The position numbers and the translations under genes were made by a program. This document shows, one piece after another, positions 56,905 to 64,000 of a stretch of 64,000 nt of DNA; the first letter of the stretch is position 1, and every line of letters begins with the position of its first letter. The DNA comes from Diospyros lotus (lineage: Eukaryota > Streptophyta > Magnoliopsida > Ericales > Ebenaceae), in assembly GCF_014633365.1 (NCBI RefSeq), contig NC_068349.1, positions 26,302,753 to 26,366,752 of the forward strand, given 5' to 3'. The notes beneath the pieces are model-generated. The model was not told the DNA's origin, did no database searches, and saw only the letters and a program-made list of their open reading frames with translations.

Positions 56905-58611
56905 TTATCTTACTCTTGAACTCTCACTCTCATTTTTCTTATCACTCTTTTTTTTTAACCTCACTTGATCTTCATACACTTGTCTTGGAGATAGGGGTAC
57001 AAGAGTAATTGGTTTTTTATTAAGTACAAAGGAGAATCTATTGGTATAACCTTCGTGAATTGCACACCTATCAAACTGCCATGGTCGCCCCAAAAGAATA
57101 TGGCCGGCATGCATTGGCACCACATCACACAAAACTTCATCTGTATAGTTTCCAATGGAGAATGAAACAAACACTTGTTTAGTTACTTTAAATTCTCCAC
57201 AATCATTCAACCATTGTAGGTTATACGGCCTAGGATGCTTCAAAGTCATCAAATTTAATTTTTCAACCAAGCTAGTACTAGCCACATTAGTACAGCTCCC
57301 ACCATCAATAATCATGCTACATACCTTATCGTTGACATGGCATCTAGTATGAAAAATGTTCTCACGTTGCTCTTTCGCATCCGCTTTGACTTGCACACTA
57401 AGAGCTCTCATTGCCATCAAGAGCTCCCCATCAACTGGGTACTCAATGCCACTTGCATCCTCTAAAGGTGGCATGGACTCATTAGCAGACTTATTATCAA
57501 TCTCATCTTCGGTCTCAATGTCACCATCATCTTTCAAAATCATCACACTCTTGTTTGGGCATTGAGATGAAATATGGCCTGTTCCCAAACACTTAAAGCA
57601 TTTGATATCTCTATTTCTAGGAGGTAGAGTATCAGATTTTACCTTATTTGGTGCTCCTCCATCTTTGTTAATTTTGAAGGTTTCAACATTAGGCCTTTCA
57701 TCCTTTCCACTACAATTTGATTCCCATGTTGAAGAAGAACTTGAATTTTGCCCAATTCGTGTGGACCCCTTTCTCTTCAATTGTCTCTCCACTTTAATGG
57801 CCATGTGCACCATGTCATCTAACTCAACGTAATGTTGTAATTCGACCACATCTGCAATATCACGGTTCAATCCAACTAGGAACCTGGCCATGGTAGTTTC
57901 TCGGTCCTCCTCCACATTGGCTCGAATCATGGCTATTTCCATCTCCTTGTGGTACTCCTCAACACTTTTGGAACCTTGAGTAAGGCGTTGCAACTTCTGA
58001 AATAAGTCCCTATAGTAGTGACTTGGAATGAATCGCCTCCTCATAATAGCCTTCATTTCTTCCCATGTCTCAATGGGCCTTTCATGATTCCGTCTCCTGC
58101 TCAAAATAAGTTGATCCCACCAAATAATAGCATAATCAGTAAATTCGATGGTGGCCAATTTTACCTTTTTCAATTCAGAGTACTTGTGACAAGAAAACAC
58201 CATTTCAACCTTTGTCTCCCACTTCAAATAAACTTCTGGATCGTTTTTTCCTTGGAAAGATGGAATCTGCATCTTAATGTTGTCCAAGTTATTATCAATC
58301 CTTTCTCCATGTCTAACTCCTCTATCTCTATTCCCACGCCTAATTCGGCCTACACTTACATTAGAGGCACGATCATCATCATCTAGGTCATCCCCATAGT
58401 CATCTTCATAATCATACCTAGGTGGATGCCTCTCTCTTCGTTGCACAGTAGGAGCTCTAGGTGGTTGCCCCCTTTGTGAACTAGATTCAACTTTATCTAT
58501 TTTCTCATTTATCTCATCAAACCTCATCTCCATTCGTTCAAATTTTTGCTCTAAGGACTGAAAGAAGAGTTTGAAATCTATCTTTTCCTGAGCTTCATTC
58601 TCTCGAGACAT
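56905..58611 (-). CDS. Ty3/gypsy Gag-protease, open 568-codon frame
   Basis: ATG at 58611 ([20 protein letters not shown]), stop at 56905-56907. Coiled N-terminus ([20 protein letters not shown]), an acidic/basic linker, then the gag domain ([51 protein letters not shown]). The zinc knuckle is [14 protein letters not shown] (C-x2-C-x4-H-x4-C). The protease has [13 protein letters not shown] and [11 protein letters not shown]. Gag would form particles and the protease would process the polyprotein. The frame is uninterrupted although pol is mostly deleted, so it could still supply Gag. Related to the gag start at 30211. GTTTTGCAG just upstream resembles a 3' splice site. Probably of chromovirus type, but the lineage is not certain. 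Confidence 0.88.
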   Translation of the reverse strand: MSRENEAQEKIDFKLFFQSLEQKFERMEMRFDEINEKIDKVESSSQRGQPPRAPTVQRRERHPPRYDYEDDYGDDLDDDDRASNVSVGRIRRGNRDRGVRHGERIDNNLDNIKMQIPSFQGKNDPEVYLKWETKVEMVFSCHKYSELKKVKLATIEFTDYAIIWWDQLILSRRRNHERPIETWEEMKAIMRRRFIPSHYYRDLFQKLQRLTQGSKSVEEYHKEMEIAMIRANVEEDRETTMARFLVGLNRDIADVVELQHYVELDDMVHMAIKVERQLKRKGSTRIGQNSSSSSTWESNCSGKDERPNVETFKINKDGGAPNKVKSDTLPPRNRDIKCFKCLGTGHISSQCPNKSVMILKDDGDIETEDEIDNKSANESMPPLEDASGIEYPVDGELLMAMRALSVQVKADAKEQRENIFHTRCHVNDKVCSMIIDGGSCTNVASTSLVEKLNLMTLKHPRPYNLQWLNDCGEFKVTKQVFVSFSIGNYTDEVLCDVVPMHAGHILLGRPWQFDRCAIHEGYTNRFSFVLNKKPITLVPLSPRQVYEDQVRLKKKSDKKNESESSRVR

Positions 58612-59334
58612 GTTTAATAGCCTGCAAAACAAAGTTAGGAAACCTCACAAACACTCCCTCACGTGTTTCCTCTCAAGATTGACAGCACTCACACTCGTGT
58701 CTTCTCAAACTTGGCTTTTACCCTCTTATGAGCTCACACTCTCACAAAATAATATTGATCAAAAAAACTAAATTCCTCTCGGGTTACATTGGCTTATATA
58801 GCCAAACTCAAATTCTAAATTAGAAAGAAATAAATCAAATCCTAGGCATAGTAGGAATTGATTACAAGAAGGAAATAGGATAATCTGATAAAGAAACAAG
58901 AATTATCTAAAATAGAAAAGATTTAAAACAAAGGAGGAAATAAGGGAAGTTTGGATCTTATCAATCAATCATCTCCACATCTTGTCAATCAATCAATCAT
59001 CCCCAAATCTTGCAAATCTTGTCAATCAATCAGCCAATCAATCAATCATCCCCAAATCTTGCAAATCTTGTCAATCAATCCCAAATCTTGCAATCTTGTC
59101 AATCAATCAACTAATCAATCAATCAACCCCAAATCTTGCAACCTTGCAAATCTTCTCAATCAATCCAATCTATCAACCCCATATCTTGTTATTGGGCCTC
59201 TATAAATGCTCAACAGATATTGGGCCTCCATAAATGCTCAACAGATATTGGGCCTCCATGAATGCTCAACAGATCTTGGGCCTCCATTAATGCTCAACAA
59301 ATCTTGTGAGGCTTTAGCAACCTGATTCACATCA

Positions 59335-60465
59335 ATTATAGCTTTGAATCACTCGATTAGAGACATTTTTTGACTACTCAAACCAATTTTTTGATGAAGT
59401 CCATTTTTTTAATGAAGCTTCGTATCTCCCTCAAATCTCAACAAAAATTGCTCAAATTTTCTAGAAATGATCCTATGGACATGGGGAACAAAATCCCCTT
59501 AACCATTTCCCTCAATTTTTCCTCGAACTCTCTGAGCTGAGAGTTTAATTTTTCACACATTTTGGCCATCTCTCAAATCCTCTATTTATAGGCAACCCCG
59601 AGCCTTGCCACGCTCATGGCTGGTTAATCCAACCTCCCTGAGGCTTCTACTTGCCCCATATTAGACCAAAAATACCACCAAACATGGATTCAACGTATCA
59701 AAATTCAGGCCAAGAAACGATCAAAAATCATGCAAAATTGGTCATCTTTGTGGCCAATGTCAGCCTAGGCTCGACCCAAGAGCATCCTAGACCACTTTCC
59801 TTGAGTCTTTCACCACCAAATTCGGTGATAGGAGGTGGTGGTGGAAGCTTGGTCGGCCATGACAGATTTCCCTTTGTGCAATTTTGTAAAATTGCACTTT
59901 GACCTCAACCTCTTTCCATTTTGTACTTTGGTCCTTTCCTTGAAGCCCCTAAGCTTCCCAATAGTTCCATTATGACCCACAAGTTCTATACTTTCTATTG
60001 CATCCCATAAGATTCTTAAAAACTGCCATTTCGACCTTTCTCAGGCAAAATTAGAAAATTGCACTTACGCCCGAATCTACGTTTTGACTGTAAACCCTTT
60101 TGTTTCTTCTCAAAACTACTGAAGGGTTGTTCTACATACTAAATATAATCCTCCTTGGGGTTCCGTTGACTTCTCGGAAGTCTCCTACGACAATTCAATT
60201 TTTTATCCTAAATCCTAACTGTATTTTAACTATACTGAAACTCGTTTCTAATATGATTTTTTCAATGCCATAAATCATACCTCGATATTCTTGTCAATAC
60301 CATATCATTTTAATTAGACATCTTGGCTCTAGGGCATCCCCTACAGTTAATTCGATCACTCACAATTATACCAAAGATTACATTATAGCCCTAATCTTCT
60401 GAAACTTTCATTTTTGTCCCAAGATAAATTACTCTTGAGCCCTTTACAAATTCTCGAGTATTACA
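59335..60465 (-). other. Third piece of the outer LTR, including its promoter
   Basis: U3 and promoter part of the outer LTR on the minus strand, with TATAAATAGAGG near 59582. No ORF of note. Confidence 0.5.
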
Positions 60466-60887
60466 ACCACACCCAGACATTACTTAGGCCCCCAAGCATA
60501 GCGCCTTGAATCCTGAAACCACGCGTATTACGGGTCAGCACACGGAGAAAAATACCTTACCTTGGAGGTCATACCGACCTCAAACGACCCTAGAGCCGAC
60601 ATCTATTCAAGAAAAACCAAAGTTAGCTCGGTCATCCGCCTCGGTCAAATTTTAATGACAATTTAAGTCTCCAAAACTAGTATATGCAGCAAAATTGCCT
60701 AGGCCTACCTTTTCTAGCTCGAATGCTCACTTCTCAAGCATCCGACTTGGGGGCTGTGGACCGTCTGGGCCTAATATTGGCCCTCTCTCTCGGCCCATCT
60801 CTAGCCCCAATCTTGACCCTCTCTCTGGGCCCAATCTTGGCCTTCTCTCTCAGCTCATCTTTGGGCCCAATCTCAGCCCATCTCTTG
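60466..60887. other. Flank of the outer LTR, probably old LTR sequence
   Basis: Continues the sequence cut at 40686. It has GCATCCGACTTGGGGGCTG and repeated GGCCC(AT)...CTCTCTC words (60770-60885). No gene; looks like decayed Tat-type LTR, which is inference. Confidence 0.3.
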
Positions 60888-63002
60888 TGTAATACCCAGG
60901 AAATTCTAAAGGTTATAAATGGTATTTGACGAAGGGTATAAATGGAATTATCGAGATAATGAAGCTGTAGGGTACACTAATACAGTTTTAAGAGACCGAA
61001 TCAATCGAAGGGAGTACCCTAGACCTTAGATATTTAAAGAAAATGTAATGTTATTGACGAGTAATACAAGTTATGATTTTAGGCATTAAAAGAAGTGAGA
61101 TCAGAAACAGTTCTTGGTACAATTGTAGACCGAGTTGAGAAAACTGAATTGACATAGGGAACATTCGAAAAGTCAATGGAGTGTTTTGAGGACTTAGATT
61201 TTGTATATGAAACATCTCTTGAGCGATTTTGGGTTGAAACGAATGGATTTAAGGTCAAAAGGATTAGTCGGGCCTAAGTGTAATTTTCTAATTTTACCCG
61301 AGAGAGGTCCAAAGGATAGTTTTTCTAAAATTTCAAGGGTGAAGTGAGGATTACAGAACTTTTGGGCCTTTGTGGTATTGTTGGAAGGATCAGGGGTGCT
61401 TTGAAAAAGGCCAAAATGAGTTTGGAAGAAACTAGGGGGCAAAGTGTAATAAATCAAAAGTTGGCAGTGTGAACGTAAGCCAAAAATTGGCTGCTGCCTT
61501 CAACAGCCCGTGGTCATCATTTTTGGCGATGGGACAGCCGAGGGAGAGCTGGGGGAGGTGGTATACGACGAGGGCTAGCTTGGGGGCTAAGCCTTAGCCG
61601 GTGATTGGTTGAAAGGTAGCCGTATTTTGGCTACAAAAAGGGCAAGGGTTCAACTGAAATTTAGAACACAAATCGACCATGATTTTGGATGTTTTTGAGA
61701 GAGTGGTTAAGGGAATTTTGATCCTTGCATCAAGTAGAAGAGTTTTGGAGAATTTGGTGTGCGTTGGAGCACGTTTTGTGGTTATTCAAGCTTGGCCGGA
61801 AAGCTTGAGGCAGACGCCTCCGTCGCACCTGCACCTACTGATTTGGAGGGTTTTTCGATGGCCTTTTGGCCGGCAACCGGTGCAAAAGTGATCGACTAGA
61901 CGAGGGCTTGAAGGGGGTTTCCTCAGATCTTCCATCGGAGCAGTCGTCGTCGGCCAAAAATTGAAGAAGATGGTGGCGTGTGAGCTACACGCGCCACACT
62001 CCACGTGCAACCACGCGTAGGGCACGTGAGGGCGCGTGACACAAAGGGTTTTTCTTGCATTTTATAAAATGTTGTTTATATGATGTATGGAGTTGTGAAA
62101 TGTGGTATAGTCTTGTGATTTGTGTTGTTCATATGGTATGTCAGCCTAAAATGTTATTTGGATAATGTAGCCATAATTCTCCAAGGGCATGATGGAATAA
62201 TAGGGGTATCTTGTGCTGGTGTGCATGCCGGGATAGCCATCTTGGTTTTCGTGCCGGGCCGTTTGGTATGGGAAGTTTCACTAAGATGACTAGGTGGACC
62301 ATATGGGTTTTGAGTTGGGATTGTGTAGTGGTTCCTGGATGCTTAGAGTGGGAACGTAATCTCCAACCTAGATGTGGTGAGCCTGGTTCCTGCGTTGATG
62401 TGACCCTCTTGGGCCGGGAGTTGGTAACGATTGTTCCCAAGATGTTGGAGAGATGCATTGACGTTGCCCTTCTTAAGCTAGAACCTCGTTGTGTCAATGT
62501 GTCGGTATGGTGGCGTAGCTTTTAGAGAGATTGCTTTTTCCCCGTGGTAGGGTTAAGCGCTGTGGGGTTCTCTTGGGCTAGGGCTTACTGGGTTGTGTTA
62601 GTTTATTTCTTGTCTTGCATTCATTCATGAAACGTGATTTTGAACTCTTACTTAGATGATTCATCATCTAATATGGACTTTGTCTCTAGAATATTTAAAC
62701 GTTCCAGGTGAAGGCAGTGGTGCGAAGGGAAAAGGAATTGCCGAGAAGTGACGGCGATTAGTGGATAGCTTATATTATGTTGCTTTCAATTATGTTGTTT
62801 ATTTTTAGGACGTCATGTAAGTGTTGGTTTGACTCTATGTCATAAATAAAGTGGTTTTGATTATGTCTATTGAGGTTTCGATCTAGCTTCCGCATTTGAG
62901 GTGATGTACATGTCTTAGTTATTAATAGTTCATAGTTGATATACTGAGAAGGTGTAATGGGATCTTCGGGGAATGGTCTTGTAACATCCCGATCGAGCGA
63001 TA

Positions 63003-63113
63003 GGAAGGACCAGAACAACTTACCCTGATGGGCCTATGCGAACTTCCCAGGGGGTCACCCATCCCTGGATTATCCCAGGTTAAGCACGCTTAACTTGGGA
63101 GTTCTTTGCCAAC
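63003..63113 (-). other. 5S rRNA-like domain of the Cassandra LTR (distal copy)
   Basis: The minus strand carries GAACTCCCAAGTTAAGCGTG and the box-C-like GGATGGGTGACCCCCTGGGA. It is derived from 5S rRNA and can in principle carry Pol III internal control regions. It is not a functional 5S gene. The second copy is at about 63440-63550. Confidence 0.88.
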
Positions 63114-63402
63114 ATTCAGCCCAAAAGGTATCCAGCTGGTGTTGTTTCTTTTCTTACACTATCCTCGATATATACTAACTTCTCTGGGCTCTCGGGGTAT
63201 TACATTCTCCCCCCTTAAGCATATGACGTCCCCATCATGCGACCTTACAACCGGTCCCAGATCTCCCCTCTTGTATGGCCGATGTGGGATTTGCCTAAGG
63301 TGCCTACATGCACCCCCCATAGGGGCCTACACACACCCCCATCGGGACTCAGCCTCCTCGCTGAGGTTTGCCCCACCACCGCGCTCAGAGGCTCGGGGGT
63401 CT

Positions 63403-63414
63403 GCTCTGATACCA
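63403..63414 (-). promoter_or_regulatory. Cassandra primer-binding site
   Basis: The minus strand reads TGGTATCAGAGC, two bases inside the 5' LTR end (63417), matching initiator tRNA-Met. Confidence 0.93.
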
Positions 63415-63731
63415 CTTGTAACATCCCGATCGAGCGATAGGAAGGACCAGAACAACTTACTCTGATGGGCCTACGCGAACTTCCCAGGGGGTCACCCATC
63501 CCTGGATTACCTCAGGTTAAGCACGCTTAACTTGGGAGTTCTTTGCCAATATTCAGCCCAAAAGGTATCCAGCTAGTGTTGTTTCCTTTCTTACACTATT
63601 CTCAATATATACTAACTTCTCTGGGCTCTCGGGGTATTACAGGTCTTGTGTTGAGTATCCGATGGAAGGAAATATAAATATCCCCGAAATCTTACGTTAC
63701 CTAATGCCATGGAAAGGCGGCGTGTTACAAT

Positions 63732-63742
63732 TGGTATCAGAG
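63732..63742 (+). promoter_or_regulatory. Primer-binding site of the element at the window end
   Basis: TGGTATCAGAG two bases after the LTR end. The leader continues to position 64000 without coding sequence. Confidence 0.85.
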
Positions 63743-64000
63743 TGAAGGTTTGAAATTTAAGGGATTCTGATTAGAGCGAAGGTTATTTGAGGATTATAGA
63801 CTTCGTTGGAAATTTAGAAACTATCGATTTGAGGTTAATAGTTGAAATCCTTACATTGAATAATGGGATAACTGGTGGTTATCGAGACTGATTGAGTTAG
63901 GAATAATTCGGTATGGATCGAGGATCCTAGGGAATGATAAGCTTAGGATGGTTCAATAAGTGTTTTTGAGAATAAAGTTTAAGGATTCCGAAGATTGATT

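Larger units (their letters stand above)
56025..59334 (-). mobile_element. Internally deleted Ty3/gypsy element (gag-protease retained)
   Basis: Both LTR copies begin on the minus strand with TGATGTGAATCAGG, at 59334 and 56350, and share short repeats (GAGCATTTATGGAGGCCCAA; GATTTGGGGATGATTGATTG). A TATATAA box near 58795 drives the leader. The 3' copy breaks off near 56025, so no target duplication is seen. Coding: gag and protease (58611-56905), a spacer, then the integrase C-terminus. RT, RNase H and the integrase core are gone. No clear tRNA-iMet PBS is present before gag. Confidence 0.75.
40687..60465 (-). mobile_element. Outer LTR (TGTAAT...CGTTACA class) holding two nested insertions
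   Basis: The ends are TGTAACGCCCCAC at 40687 and GAGTATTACA at 60465. The flanks ACCAT (40682-40686) and ACCAC (60466-60470) are a target duplication with one change. Removing the Copia nest (40907-55145 plus its duplication) and the gypsy gag element (about 56025-59334) leaves about 2.2 kb in three pieces. TATAAATAGAGG (minus, near 59582) marks the promoter. The minus-strand start resembles that of the LTR at 60888. Confidence 0.72.
62980..63641 (-). mobile_element. Cassandra TRIM retrotransposon, complete
   Basis: 662 bp with 225-bp LTRs at 62980-63204 and 63417-63641 and target duplication GGTCT (62975-62979 and 63642-63646). Read on the minus strand: LTR, then TGGTATCAGAGC, a short non-coding interior, polypurine TTAAGGGGGGAGAA, LTR. 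Each LTR holds a 5S-rRNA-like segment (AAGTTAAGCGTGCTT; GGATGGGTGACC; CTGGGAAGTTC), the hallmark of Cassandra. It has no proteins and depends on other elements for movement. Confidence 0.95.
60888..63729 (+). mobile_element. 5' LTR of a TGTAAT-class Ty3/gypsy element (with Cassandra inside)
   Basis: TGTAATACCCAGG at 60888 to GCGGCGTGTTACA at 63729, then AT and TGGTATCAGAG. Without Cassandra and its duplication the LTR is about 2.2 kb. The first bases resemble the minus-strand start of the outer LTR (60465), so the two are related. The rest of the element lies beyond the window. TGTAA...TTACA ends, length and PBS fit Del/Tekay-type chromoviruses, but no coding sequence is visible to confirm this. 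Confidence 0.78.

Noticed and set aside
63003..63550. Possible 5S rRNA genes
   Set aside because: The sequences lie in paired Cassandra LTRs and lack a full-length 5S gene.

Overview
The window is plant nuclear DNA, most likely from a dicot-type angiosperm with a repeat-rich genome; the species cannot be named. The plant assignment rests on a Cassandra TRIM with 5S-rRNA-like LTRs, Tat-lineage Ty3/gypsy elements with antisense ORFs, an Au-SINE tail, initiator-Met primer-binding sites behind most LTRs, and one plant-type host gene. Almost everything else is nested, decayed retrotransposon sequence.

Layout. 1-7.7 kb: 3' half of a Tat-lineage Ty3/gypsy element, made of pol (three in-frame stops), a 48-bp tandem array, a decayed antisense ORF of the Transposase_28 type, then a 3' LTR full of short hairpins. 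9.3-13.5 kb: the only convincing host gene, a four-coding-exon PHAX-like snRNA export adaptor on the minus strand (about 260 aa). 13.6-17.4 kb: a MITE-like TIR element split by a non-autonomous LTR retrotransposon (A, 3.4 kb, TSD ACTCT). 17.5-20 kb: a related non-autonomous element (B). 20-22.8 kb: a GAGCTC-rich element end, a GC-rich block and a broken hAT transposase. 22.8-24.4 kb: a Tat solo LTR on the minus strand. 24.4-33.0 kb: a SIRE-like Copia element whose interior is replaced by a minus-strand repeat-array LTR, a Ty3/gypsy junction (pol end, LTR, PBS, gag start) and a captured-looking exon. 33-38.5 kb: 3' part of another Tat-like element (array of about 155 bp plus antisense ORF) hit by a 2.66-kb solo LTR. 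38.7-40.7 kb: unassigned LTR-like DNA.

40.7-60.5 kb is one nest. A minus-strand TGTAAT...CGTTACA LTR holds a solo LTR of a long-LTR Copia family. A 12.3-kb element of the same Copia family has inserted inside that solo LTR (target duplications ATAAC and ATTCT), and a 2.67-kb gypsy-type solo LTR sits inside it. The same outer LTR also holds an internally deleted Ty3/gypsy gag-protease element. 60.9-64 kb: the 5' LTR and PBS of another TGTAAT-class element, carrying a complete Cassandra (TSD GGTCT).

No autonomous intact transposon is visible. The most unusual signals are the compensated hairpin array in the Tat LTR, the shared promoter-downstream core surrounded by family-specific repeat arrays in three LTRs, two non-autonomous retroelements sharing an unrecognised protein, and the self-insertion of a Copia element into its own solo LTR.
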